NCBI GenBank assembly: GCA_040954595.2 | Contig: CM082598.2 | Span: forward strand, 10,106,001-10,170,000 | Direction: 5' to 3' | DNA: 64,000 nucleotides | From: Balanoglossus misakiensis | Taxonomy: Eukaryota; Hemichordata | In this document: piece by piece, positions 51,669 to 64,000 of the stretch | How positions within the stretch are numbered: position 1 is the stretch's first letter | How the letters are laid out: every line of letters begins with the position of its first letter | The notes under the pieces: model-generated | What the model was told of the DNA's origin: nothing | Databases searched by the model: none | What the model saw: the letters and a program-made list of their open reading frames with translations, nothing else | Translations under genes and position numbers: made by a program

Positions 51669-54600
51669 GTGACAATGTGTAATTAAAGAGAAATATACAG
51701 TCAGTGGAGTAAAGGGTATAACACAATCATACTGATGGAATTCTCACTACCTGAAATAGGTTTTTGCTACCTAGGTGAGTGATGAATAAAGGTCTAATGT
51801 CCTCTCTGATATAACATACTAGTGTATGGTAAATGTCTTTCAGAGATCTACACATTAAAGGGACAAACTCTCTACAGTTAATTCATTTTGGGGAGATTTT
51901 TACTCTCATATCCTACAAACGGGATGGAAGTTGTGTGTGGTCGAACATTGATTCACTATATATCCACATGTAGAATAACATAAATGGTGTCTTGTATCAA
52001 ACATAATGTATGGAAAAAGGGCAGCGAGAGAGAGACTTTGTCCCTTTAAATATCATAGCTGGCATACAGTTATAAATATGCATTTTTTGATTTATGTCTT
52101 GCAAGTACAAAACTGTTCTTTATTAAAAAGAAATACAGACAAGGTGATCCCAGGAACATAAAACCCAAAACTCAAAGCTACCAGACAGATGAGTCTTGAG
52201 ATAAACGTGGACTTACTTGTCAATCAATCTGGACTGCTCTTGTAACAACAACTCACTCAATGCTTCACTGGTGCTGGATGATTTTGTTGGCACTTGCATA
52301 GCAACAGATAAGGCTTAATTCAGAAACTCTTCTAGTTGGCTGGAATTGGCGCCTGTCAGCTGGTGATACACTGCATATGGTGCAAAGTCAAACAAAATTC
52401 ACCCAATCATAAAATGTATCATTAACATGATCATACCATAAAAAATGTGAATGAATTACAATTATAGCGTGCGCATATTGAATCATACGAAATCACACCA
52501 AATAACGCGAGACTTAGAAATAACATTACATGTGTATGGTGCCACTTAAACGACACCATTTATTCTTTTTGAGCCTAAATCATGTTTAACCACAACTAGA
52601 CAACCACAATGACCTTGTGAGAATGAAACCCACCAATAAATACATGTAGATAATCTGAAGCTATCACAGAAACAGAATGTCTTTGACAAAGTATTGCAAA
52701 GCCTTCAGTTGACCGTGAAAAAGTTGACGAAGCATGCATGTGGAAAGTGGAGTGTTGATAACAATGTGAATATATGCACGATAGCTTGCTGCGCTCGCAC
52801 TCAGGTCAAACCTGTTACATATTACCAAAAATGTGGATCTATATAATTAACATTGGGTCCGTTCCTTCTTATCCCACTCGTGTTTCTGTTTGTTTGGTGA
52901 GAATATCTAATAGGTTAGCCCCTTTCACTCCCAGTTCCTTCTTTAGAGGTCCAACCTTACCATAGAAAACGATGGGTTTGGACTGGAACATGGCGGTGAA
53001 AGGGTTCAGGTGCTTGAGGGAGTGTTAAAAATGCAGACTTTACCTTTCTATAACATGTCTCTATCTACAGCCATCCGTCCCTCAGTGACGGCTTCAATGA
53101 TTTCACTCACTTCATCCAAGTTGCCACCACTGGCTTTGATGGGACTTTTCTCACTGCTCAGGGATTTCGCTGGAAGGAAGGACGTAAGACTGGAATTAAG
53201 GCATACGTCCCTACATAAAGGGAGGACATTTGGACATGATACCACAAATGGTTAATGGAGTTTCTGGGAAGGTTTTCAAATTCCAGGAATTTCCAGGAGT
53301 GTACGAATCCAGTTAAGAATTCTTTATGTCATGTGATCTGGCCATGTGACCTGCAGCATTGTCATTTCCAGGTGACGGCAAACAACATAGTGGCATCCAG
53401 TAAAAGTTTTCCACGTATGTAAGTACTTAAGAACCGCCAGACATGTAACATGTATCAGGTATAGTACCTCATCAGCCTCATGGCATTTTGTCTGCACAGT
53501 CTTTGTCTGCACCACGTTGCTGAAGTTGCCTGTCATCTGGAAAATTGAATGCCAATGTATTTGCGCTTGAGCTCGTCTGGCGTCTTTTGATATCAAAGAA
53601 TAAATGCATTGTACAAACTTGAAACTATGTAGAATTTTTCTATTTATCCTGTGTGATATAGTGAAAACGCTCAAGTTACAGTTTGTGTATGGTTTTGAGA
53701 ATTATTTCACTGCTTGAGGTAAGTGAAATAAACAGCTCACCTTGTTGTCTGTTGACTTTTTCATACTGGTTGAGAAGTTTTGTAAACACACTGTTTTCAG
53801 ACTTTGATGAACTCAAAATTGCAGACACTAGCTGGACAAATCTCATCATATCTTCCTTCTTTTCAAGATGTTTCTAAATGATATAAAGGAGTGAGAGTGA
53901 GAATTGTGCATGATTATGTCAGTTTTGAACTTTCATGTCTGTTTTGGACTGAGAGCTGTTGAATGAGAGAGAGAGAGGGAGAGAGAGATCGCGCTCGAAC
54001 AATCAGGGGGTCACGCAGACGTAATCTTTTCATTGGCGTGATACTGATATCACCACGTAACTTGCAATTCCCAAGAGTGCGACTGTACGTACGTAAACTG
54101 TATCAAATTCAACTCATTCACGTCATATGAGAGGAGGTATACCGTGCGAATGCGAGCGCTGGGGGAACCGGGTACCGCCTACTTGAAATGGACCTCTTCC
54201 CTTAGTGAAGTCAAATAATCATAATTATCTATCATGTAAGAAGTCAAAAATGTAAGAGAATGTTTTAATAAATATGTCAACTTATTATTTATATTCCCCT
54301 GTATATATTCCCCTGTAAATGTCTCATAATTTGAGGAATAATATTTTGGAAGCTGAACGGAAGTTGCAACTCAAATCAATTTTTCAACTTCTCCAATATA
54401 TGGAATAACACTATAAGCCTACTGACTTGAGAAACTCAAATTGAATTTCAAATTCTCGAACAAACGAAAATATGTTTGAATGTAAGTAATCTTACTATAA
54501 AATTGACATGCAATTACCTGTCGTTGGTGAAGCAAACTGAACAATGGACATGACAAATGATGTTTTCTGTGTAGATTATAAATAAACTGACTCTCATCAC

Positions 54601-57600
54601 TTGATGTTAGGATTTCTTGCATTGCCAGAATGATGTGATCACCAGAATTCTCTGATGAATCAAACAATTTCAGCCTGGAGATTTCCCTGGACAGTGTCTG
54701 TGTGAGAAATGATGGCAAAATATTAATATCATTTATTAGGAAACCTGGCCAGTCACTGAGAAATCTGTCGGCCTTTACAAAGTATAGTTCATAATCTTCT
54801 CATAAAATGATAAAGTTGCCGCAAAGGTATACAGTCACCTATAATTTACATACGCCCATATATGGCTGAAATGGCGTATTTGAGCGTTCTAAAGGACATA
54901 TGGCGGCGCTCTTTTTTTCGCGTGTGCCACCCACTGAAAATCTGTGATTGGCTAGATCTCAAGTTTACCATGGTAACTGTAGTTAAATTACCATAGGTGA
55001 CAATATACCTTAACATATCATATTTCTTCTGGGAAGTGTAATTGTTTTAAGATCAAATATTACATGTACATACCAATTGTATGCCTCTCAGATATTGTCT
55101 TTCCGTTGATGCACTCACTTTGTGCTCACCAATACTGAATAGCTGTAAATATAATCAAAGGAGAAGAAATCACTCACTCATTAGCAATGATACTGCAAAA
55201 GTGGAAGTGACTGATTTTGAGTCTGAAGTTGGAAAAGAGTCCCAGTACAGTGTAGAGAGGTTTCCAGATTAGGTAGATTTTGCTGTCCAACCATTTTCAC
55301 ACAACGGCCATAAAACTTAAAGAAGAACTATTAAATTACCCAGCCTGATAAGTTTTGTGGTGTTTGGAAAGTCGTCCATGTCTGATGACACAAGATCAGC
55401 TTTTGATTGTAACATGAGACATGATCAGTTGTGTTTTGGTTCAAAAGAACATGACCTGGTTTAAGAAGCCTTGCAACTTCAGGTGACTACAGAAGGAGCT
55501 ATACTGTGCCCATTGGCCTTGATTTGACTGAGAAACCATGATTTACTGAAAAGCCACTTGGAAAAGGGTCCACTTTATTTCTAAACCAAACTTACCTTCA
55601 GGAAGATCATCTTGGCTGACTCTTGACTATCTACAGTGACTTTTCTTTCATCCATCTTGGCTGCAACATCTTTCTTTTCATCCATCTGCATTGCCTCACT
55701 TTTTTCCTCTTTCTTTTCCTCATCTGCAAATAAAAATTGTGTTATGTCCAGGAAATATTATTTACTTTCTGAGAAGAAACTGGAATATCTAGCTTTGCAA
55801 ATCAGTTAGTGAAATAAGAGAACGCAAACAATTAATTGTCATGAAATAGTCACCCCTGTTAATATCGCGAAAAATTTCCCATCACAAAAATTACCAAGAT
55901 TACAGTAACCTAAAAATATAAAATCCTAATAATGTCCAAAGTTGAAGAATTCTATATGTATGACTTAACTTTTGAGACACTATTTCACAACACAAATACT
56001 AGTACCTTTGTTCTCTTTATCCAGGAATGAATTTTTTTCCACCTTCTGCTCCTCTCATCTGTTGAACTTCCACTAACTGAGCCATGTATCCTTTGTCAAC
56101 CACAGCCTGTTCCATACTGTACAGATCTTGTCTGCAGGCCATGTCGAGATGCTGCAGTAGTTTGCTGTGAAAAGAAACAGAAGTGTTACATGTGTATGTG
56201 TGTTACAGGGCCAGATCACGGCACATCATGACAAAATCTTTGTGAATATGGTGCTAGCATCATGTTTATAGCAGATCATGTGTATTCATACTTGTGGGCC
56301 AAATGACCTTAATATGTGGTTTGTTGTATGACTTAATTATAACACACACACCCAGTTTTTTTAATAGTCCTGCTTGAAAGATCACAGAGTGTCTTTGGCT
56401 ACTGAAAAGCACCACCACAATGAGAGATAACTCACAACACCGAAGAGTAAATCTCTAAAGTTGTAATTTAAACCAAGTATGGAAATTGGGATGTACGGTA
56501 GCTTTGATGAGGAATAATTCTAGAGTTACAACATACCTCATGCTGTTGACTGGTATACCAAAGGACTGCACAAACAAGACCAACTGAGCTGGTTCCAAGT
56601 CTTCCAGGGCTGAAAAAAATGACAAATTCAGGATGAAAACAACAAAAGTTTGGTGAGAAAAGATCCCAAGTTGAATTGACACACAGATTGGCAGATATTT
56701 CCACGAAATATCACATGTAAATGGTGCAACAACAGATTAACCGATCAGGCCATGACAAATACTGCACCTCTTCACAAAAACTGCTGGGTTGCAATTTATA
56801 GCATAAAATTACTGTAAAACAGGACATTTTTGTGATATCACAAGAGAGCTGACTATTCCATTGCTCACATTGTTTCTTTGCGACCATTTATTTTCACGTT
56901 TTTTGGCTCTCACGAAATTCGCAAAAATTTCCCCTTTTACAATAGTATGGTTGGATCTATACAATGTATACATTGAATGGGGATGAACACTGGACAGTGG
57001 AGCATTCTATATTAAAATTTGGGAAAACATTGAAGCCATATTAAGGTCATACTTGATTAAGCTGAAAGTCGGCACAGAATCAATTTGAAATTCAATTGGC
57101 TACAAAAATTGACTTTTCTGCCATTCTGAGATCTCCATGCTGAGCTCAATTATGTTGCTGCTTCATATAGTGGTCAGCAATAAAAACTTACTACTGTTAC
57201 AGTGGTTATACATGTAACTCTTATTAAATGTTTTTTTTTTCTTGTTTTATCATGAAATCTGACAATATCACGAAATCTGACTGTGGGTGGCACGACAGAA
57301 TAAAACTGGTTTTCGTCTCAACTTTTGTACATGTAGTGACACAATGAAAGAATGACAGAGAAACTGCTAACAGACAGATTATTATATATTTTTTTACCTT
57401 TTCATGTCACTTTTATAAAACACTGCATGGCAACAAATGTGAACCATGAACAATTTGCAAGACAATGAACTAGAAGTTGAACGAGATTTGAAGACCTGCT
57501 CTGGAAGTAATTGATTGACACTCACCCATGAGTAAGATTCCGCATGGGGCTGTGTGGCTTTCTTCAAGTAATTGTAGAATATATGTAACATGGATGTCAG

Positions 57601-57690
57601 TGTACATAGCGTTGGTCTGGTCGGCACTGGTGTCTCTACACAGCATGGAGCTGAGTATGGTGGGCCTTTCTACAATCAACTGAGCTAAAT
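51669..57690 (-). pseudogene. INTS1 fragment copy 9
   Basis: Exons are e1 57398-57690, e2 56537-56609, e3 56006-56164, e4 55596-55723, e5 55074-55142, e6 54518-54697, e7 53741-53873, e8 53044-53169 and e9 52217-52370. Shared lesions are present, and e9 has a private AAA-to-TAA stop (plus-strand TTA at 52315-52317). e4 has an Ala-to-Glu change shared with copy 10. An intronic AAATCAATTTTTC variant is also shared only with copy 10. Confidence 0.85.
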
Positions 57691-60600
57691 GTGACAATGT
57701 GTAATTAAAGAGAAATATACAGTCAGTGGAGTAAAGGGTATAACACAATCATACTGATGGAATTCTCACTACCTGAAATAGGTTTTTGCTACCTAGGTGA
57801 GTGATGAATAAAGGTCTAATGTCCTCTCTGATATAACATACTAGTGTATGGTAAATGTCTTTCAGAGATCTACACATTAAAGGGACAAACTCTCTACAGT
57901 TAATTCATTTTGGGGAGATTTTTACTCTCATATCCTACAAACGGGATGGAAGTTGTGTGTGGTCGAACATTGATTCACTATATATCCACATGTAGAATAA
58001 CATAAATGGTGTCTTGTATCAAACATAATGTATGGAAAAAGGGCAGCGAGAGAGAGACTTTGTCCCTTTAAATATCATAGCTGGCATACAGTTATAAATA
58101 TGCATTTTTTGATTTATGTCTTGCAAGTACAAAACTGTTCTTTATTAAAAAGAAATACAGACAAGGTGATCCCAGGAACATAAAACCCAAAACTCAAAGC
58201 TACCAGACAGATGAGTCTTGAGATAAACTTGGACTTACTTGTCAATCAATCTGGACTGCTCTTGTAACAACAACTCACTCAATGCTTCACTGGTGCTGGA
58301 TGATTTTGTTGGCACTTGCATAGCAACAGATAAGGCTTTATTCAGAAACTCTTCTAGTTGGCTGGAATTGGCGCCTGTCAGCTGGTGATACACTGCATAT
58401 GGTGCAAAGTCAAACAAAATTCACCCAATCATAAAATGTATCATTAACATGATCATACCATAAAAAATGTGAATGAATTACAATTATAGCGTGCGCATAT
58501 TGAATCATACGAAATCACACCAAATAACGCGAGACTTAGAAATAACATTACATGTGTATGGTGCCACTTAAACGACACCATTTATTCTTTTTGAGCCTAA
58601 ATCATGTTTAACCACAACTAGACAACCACAATGACCTTGTGAGAATGAAACCCACCAATAAATACATGTAGATAATCTGAAGCTATCACAGAAACAGAAT
58701 GTCTTTGACAAAGTATTGCAAAGCCTTCAGTTGACCGTGAAAAAGTTGACGAAGCATGCATGTGGAAAGTGGAGTGTTGATAACAATGTGAATATATGCA
58801 CGATAGCTTGCTGCGCTCGCACTCAGGTCAAACCTGTTACATATTACCAAAAATGTGGATCTATATAATTAACATTGGGTCCGTTCCTTCTTATCCCACT
58901 CGTGTTTCTGTTTGTTTGGTGAGAATATCTAATAGGTTAGCCCCTTTCACTCCCAGTTCCTTCTTTAGAGGTCCAACCTTACCATAGAAAACGATGGGTT
59001 TGGACTGGAACATGGCGGTGAAAGGGTTCAGGTGCTTGAGGGAGTGTTAAAAATGCAGACTTTACCTTTCTATAACATGTCTCTATCTACAGCCATCCGT
59101 CCCTCAGTGACGGCTTCAATGATTTCACTCACTTCATCCAAGTTGCCACCACTGGCTTTGATGGGACTTTTCTCACTGCTCAGGGATTTCGCTGGAAGGA
59201 AGGACGTAAGACTGGAATTAAGGCATACGTCCCTACATAAAGGGAGGACATTTGGACATGATACCACAAATGGTTAATGGAGTTTCTGGGAAGGTTTTCA
59301 AATTCCAGGAATTTCCAGGAGTGTACGAATCCAGTTAAGAATTCTTTATGTCATGTGATCTGGCCATGTGACCTGCAGCATTGTCATTTCCAGGTGACGG
59401 CAAACAACATAGTGGCATCCAGTAAAAGTTTTCCACGTATGTAAGTACTTAAGAACCGCCAGACATGTAACATGTATCAGGTATAGTACCTCATCAGCCT
59501 CATGGCATTTTGTCTGCACAGTCTTTGTCTGCACCACGTTGCTGAAGTTGCCTGTCATCTGGAAAATTGAATGCCAATGTATTTGCGCTTGAGCTCGTCT
59601 GGCGTCTTTTGATATCAAAGAATAAATGCATTGTACAAACTTGAAACTATGTAGAATTTTTCTATTTATCCTGTGTGATATAGTGAAAACGCTCAAGTTA
59701 CAGTTTGTGTATGGTTTTGAGAATTATTTCACTGCTTGAGGTAAGTGAAATAAACAGCTCACCTTGTTGTCTGTTGACTTTTTCATACTGGTTGAGAAGT
59801 TTTGTAAACACACTGTTTTCAGACTTTGATGAACTCAAAATTGCAGACACTAGCTGGACAAATCTCATCATATCTTCCTTCTTTTCAAGATGTTTCTAAA
59901 TGATATAAAGGAGTGAGAGTGAGAATTGTGCATGATTATGTCAGTTTTGAACTTTCATGTCTGTTTTGGACTGAGAGCTGTTGAATGAGAGAGAGAGAGG
60001 GAGAGAGAGATCGCGCTCGAACAATCAGGGGGTCACGCAGACGTAATCTTTTCATTGGCGTGATACTGATATCACCACGTAACTTGCAATTCCCAAGAGT
60101 GCGACTGTACGTACGTAAACTGTATCAAATTCAACTCATTCACGTCATATGAGAGGAGGTATACCGTGCGAATGCGAGCGCTGGGGGAACCGGGTACCGC
60201 CTACTTGAAATGGACCTCTTCCCTTAGTGAAGTCAAATAATCATAATTATCTATCATGTAAGAAGTCAAAAATGTAAGAGAATGTTTTAATAAATATGTC
60301 AACTTATTATTTATATTCCCCTGTATATATTCCCCTGTAAATGTCTCATAATTTGAGGAATAATATTTTGGAAGCTGAACGGAAGTTGCAACTCAAATCA
60401 ATTTTTCAACTTCTCCAATATATGGAATAACACTATAAGCCTACTGACTTGAGAAACTCAAATTGAATTTCAAATTCTCGAACAAACGAAAATATGTTTG
60501 AATGTAAGTAATCTTACTATAAAATTGACATGCAATTACCTGTCGTTGGTGAAGCAAACTGAACAATGGACATGACAAATGATGTTTTCTGTGTAGATTA

Positions 60601-63600
60601 TAAATAAACTGACTCTCATCACTTGATGTTAGGATTTCTTGCATTGCCAGAATGATGTGATCACCAGAATTCTCTGATGAATCAAACAATTTCAGCCTGG
60701 AGATTTCCCTGGACAGTGTCTGTGTGAGAAATGATGGCAAAATATTAATATCATTTATTAGGAAACCTGGCCAGTCACTGAGAAATCTGTCGGCCTTTAC
60801 AAAGTATAGTTCATAATCTTCTCATAAAATGATAAAGTTGCCGCAAAGGTATACAGTCACCTATAATTTACATACGCCCATATATGGCTGAAATGGCGTA
60901 TTTGAGCGTTCTAAAGGACATATGGCGGCGCTCTTTTTTTCGCGTGTGCCACCCACTGAAAATCTGTGATTGGCTAGATCTCAAGTTTACCATGGTAACT
61001 GTAGTTAAATTACCATAGGTGACAATATACCTTAACATATCATATTTCTTCTGGGAAGTGTAATTGTTTTAAGATCAAATATTACATGTACATACCAATT
61101 GTATGCCTCTCAGATATTGTCTTTCCGTTGATGCACTCACTTTGTGCTCACCAATACTGAATAGCTGTAAATATAATCAAAGGAGAAGAAATCACTCACT
61201 CATTAGCAATGATACTGCAAAAGTGGAAGTGACTGATTTTGAGTCTGAAGTTGGAAAAGAGTCCCAGTACAGTGTAGAGAGGTTTCCAGATTAGGTAGAT
61301 TTTGCTGTCCAACCATTTTCACACAACGGCCATAAAACTTAAAGAAGAACTATTAAATTACCCAGCCTGATAAGTTTTGTGGTGTTTGGAAAGTCGTCCA
61401 TGTCTGATGACACAAGATCAGCTTTTGATTGTAACATGAGACATGATCAGTTGTGTTTTGGTTCAAAAGAACATGACCTGGTTTAAGAAGCCTTGCAACT
61501 TCAGGTGACTACAGAAGGAGCTATACTGTGCCCATTGGCCTTGATTTGACTGAGAAACCATGATTTACTGAAAAGCCACTTGGAAAAGGGTCCACTTTAT
61601 TTCTAAACCAAACTTACCTTCAGGAAGATCATCTTGGCTGACTCTTGACTATCTACAGTGACTTTTCTTTCATCCATCTTGGCTGCAACATCTTTCTTTT
61701 CATCCATCTGCATTGCCTCACTTTTTTCCTCTTTCTTTTCCTCATCTGCAAATAAAAATTGTGTTATGTCCAGGAAATATTATTTACTTTCTGAGAAGAA
61801 ACTGGAATATCTAGCTTTGCAAATCAGTTAGTGAAATAAGAGAACGCAAACAATTAATTGTCATGAAATAGTCACCCCTGTTAATATCGCGAAAAATTTC
61901 CCATCACAAAAATTACCAAGATTACAGTAACCTAAAAATATAAAATCCTAATAATGTCCAAAGTTGAAGAATTCTATATGTATGACTTAACTTTTGAGAC
62001 ACTATTTCACAACACAAATACTAGTACCTTTGTTCTCTTTATCCAGGAATGAATTTTTTTCCACCTTCTGCTCCTCTCATCTGTTGAACTTCCACTAACT
62101 GAGCCATGTATCCTTTGTCAACCACAGCCTGTTCCATACTGTACAGATCTTGTCTGCAGGCCATGTCGAGATGCTGCAGTAGTTTGCTGTGAAAAGAAAC
62201 AGAAGTGTTACATGTGTATGTGTGTTACAGGGCCAGATCACGGCACATCATGACAAAATCTTTGTGAATATGGTGCTAGCATCATGTTTATAGCAGATCA
62301 TGTGTATTCATACTTGTGGGCCAAATGACCTTAATATGTGGTTTGTTGTATGACTTAATTATAACACACACACCCAGTTTTTTTAATAGTCCTGCTTGAA
62401 AGATCACAGAGTGTCTTTGGCTACTGAAAAGCACCACCACAATGAGAGATAACTCACAACACCGAAGAGTAAATCTCTAAAGTTGTAATTTAAACCAAGT
62501 ATGGAAATTGGGATGTACGGTAGCTTTGATGAGGAATAATTCTAGAGTTACAACATACCTCATGCTGTTGACTGGTATACCAAAGGACTGCACAAACAAG
62601 ACCAACTGAGCTGGTTCCAAGTCTTCCAGGGCTGAAAAAAATGACAAATTCAGGATGAAAACAACAAAAGTTTGGTGAGAAAAGATCCCAAGTTGAATTG
62701 ACACACAGATTGGCAGATATTTCCACGAAATATCACATGTAAATGGTGCAACAACAGATTAACCGATCAGGCCATGACAAATACTGCACCTCTTCACAAA
62801 AACTGCTGGGTTGCAATTTATAGCATAAAATTACTGTAAAACAGGAAATTTTTGTGATATCACAAGAGAGCTGACTATTCCATTGCTCACATTGTTTCTT
62901 TGCGACCATTTATTTTCACGTTTTTTGGCTCTCACGAAATTCGCAAAAATTTCCCCTTTTACAATAGTATGGTTGGATCTATACAATGTATACATTGAAT
63001 GGGGATGAACACTGGACAGTGGAGCATTCTATATTAAAATTTGGGAAAACATTGAAGCCATATTAAGGTCATACTTGATTAAGCTGAAAGTCGGCACAGA
63101 ATCAATTTGAAATTCAATTGGCTACAAAAATTGACTTTTCTGCCATTCTGAGATCTCCATGCTGAGCTCAATTATGTTGCTGCTTCATATAGTGGTCAGC
63201 AATAAAAACTTACTACTGTTACAGTGGTTATACATGTAACTCTTATTAAATGTTTTTTTTTCTTGTTTTATCATGAAATCTGACAATATCACGAAATCTG
63301 ACTGTGGGTGGCACGACAGAATAAAACTGGTTTTCGTCTCAACTTTTGTACATGTAGTGATACAATGAAAGAATGACAGAGAAACTGCTAACAGACAGAT
63401 TATTATATATTTTTTTACCTTTTCATGTCACTTTTATAAAACACTGCATGGCAACAAATGTGAACCATGAACAATTTGCAAGACAATGAACTAGAAGTTG
63501 AACGAGATTTGAAGACCTGCTCTGGAAGTAATTGATTGACACTCACCCATGAGTAAGATTCCGCATGGGGCTGTGTGGCTTTCTTCAAGTAATTGTAGAA

Positions 63601-63711
63601 TATATGTAACATGGATGTCAGTGTACATAGTGTTGGTCTGGTCGGCACTGGTGTCTCTACACAGCATGGAGCTGAGTATGGTGGGCCTTTCTACAATCAA
63701 CTGAGCTAAAT
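57691..63711 (-). pseudogene. INTS1 fragment copy 10
   Basis: Exons are e1 63419-63711, e2 62559-62631, e3 62028-62186, e4 61618-61745, e5 61096-61164, e6 60540-60719, e7 59763-59895, e8 59066-59191 and e9 58239-58392. It has only the shared lesions and an open e9. It is the closest relative of copy 9 in this window, which fits a recent neighbour duplication or conversion. Confidence 0.85.
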
Positions 63712-64000
63712 GTGACAATGTGTAATTAAAGAGAAATATACAGTCAGTGGAGTAAAGGGTATAACACAATCATACTGATGGAATTCTCACTACCTGAAAT
63801 GGGTTTTTGCTACCTAGGTGAGTGATGAATAAAGGTCTAATGTCCTCTCTGATATAACATACTAGTGTATGGTAAATGTCTTTCAGAGATCTACACATTA
63901 AAGGGACAAACTCTCTACAGTTAATTCATTTTGGGGAGATTTTTACTCTCATATCCTACAAACGGGATGGAAGTTGTGTGTGGTCGAACATTGATTCACT
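63712..64000 (-). repeat. Start of an eleventh repeat unit
   Basis: The unit continues past the e1 junction into the e9-e10 intron and the left part of the TTAA-flanked inverted-repeat element. The window ends before e9, so no exon of this copy is visible. Confidence 0.9.

Larger units (their letters stand above)
1..64000 (-). repeat. Tandem macrosatellite array of a ~6.0-kb INTS1 gene fragment
   Basis: The same sequence returns with a period of 6,009-6,022 bp across the whole window, always in the same orientation. Landmarks such as the TACATGTG start at base 1 recur at 6015-6019, 12027 and 18048, then 25924, 31937, 37946, 43964, 52525 and 58547. Two spacings are longer: one includes a rearranged junction (23214-25067), the other a transposon (46265-49327). 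Copies differ by scattered substitutions and small indels, including homopolymer and GA-run lengths, so they are distinct copies and not one read repeated. I divide the array at the recombination junction (5158/5159 in the first unit), where the end of the e9-e10 intron meets the start of e1. Both array ends lie outside the window, so the total copy number is unknown. Confidence 0.97.

Noticed and set aside
1-64000. CRISPR array, prokaryotic operon or phage.
   Set aside because: Repeats are 6 kb with introns, there are no short spaced direct repeats, and no long intronless genes apart from the transposase.
1-64000. Pure assembly artefact from one looped unit.
   Set aside because: Units differ by many substitutions and indels, share variants in a patterned way, and one carries a transposon; still, exact copy number needs long reads.

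Overview
The window is eukaryotic, and almost all of it is one head-to-tail tandem array. A unit of about 6,009-6,022 bp is repeated ten times plus change, from before base 1 to past base 64000. AT-rich sequence, short exons with GT/AG borders on the minus strand, frequent TACATGTA-like words, and small inverted-repeat elements in the introns suggest a marine invertebrate. A mollusc or other lophotrochozoan is my guess; no marker gene fixes the species.

Each unit is a piece of a known gene. Read on the minus strand, it carries nine exons (called e1 to e9 here) matching, in order and mostly in splice phase, a central-to-C-terminal part of Integrator complex subunit 1 (INTS1). INTS1 is the large scaffold of the complex that cleaves snRNA 3' ends and attenuates RNA polymerase II. 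The clearest anchor is e2 plus e3, which together encode FVQSFGIPVNSMSKLLQ; the human protein has FVQSFGIPVSSMSKLLQ as I recall it. A tenth exon, e10 (24814-25065), occurs only once, in a 960-bp segment at 24108-25067. That segment also holds the natural splice acceptor of e1, so it shows what was lost when the short unit formed.

The copies look dead. All share a one-base frame disruption in e1, an A7-run frameshift in e3 (unless a weak upstream donor is used), an in-frame TAG at the end of e8, and no recognisable exon between e1 and e2. Some copies carry later damage: a TGA in e9 of two copies, a TAA in e9 of another, and a 2-bp deletion in e7 of two adjacent copies. The simplest reading is that a broken INTS1 fragment was amplified into a macrosatellite and partly homogenised. 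An intact INTS1 should exist elsewhere in the genome.

Layout: copies 1-4 run from 1 to 23213. A rearranged junction with a partial extra copy and the 960-bp segment lies at 23214-25067. Copies 5-7 run from 25068 to 43107. Copy 8 (43108-51668) is interrupted by a roughly 3.06-kb hAT transposon at 46265-49327, whose transposase is on the minus strand and broken by one frameshift. Copies 9 and 10 run from 51669 to 63711, and an eleventh begins at 63712. The hAT insertion lost its left end together with about 520 bp of repeat unit, including e5.

Introns in each unit hold three small inverted-repeat elements and a GA-rich microsatellite. I saw no rRNA, tRNA, CRISPR array or bacterial-type gene. 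INTS1 comparisons are from memory of the human protein; no search was run.
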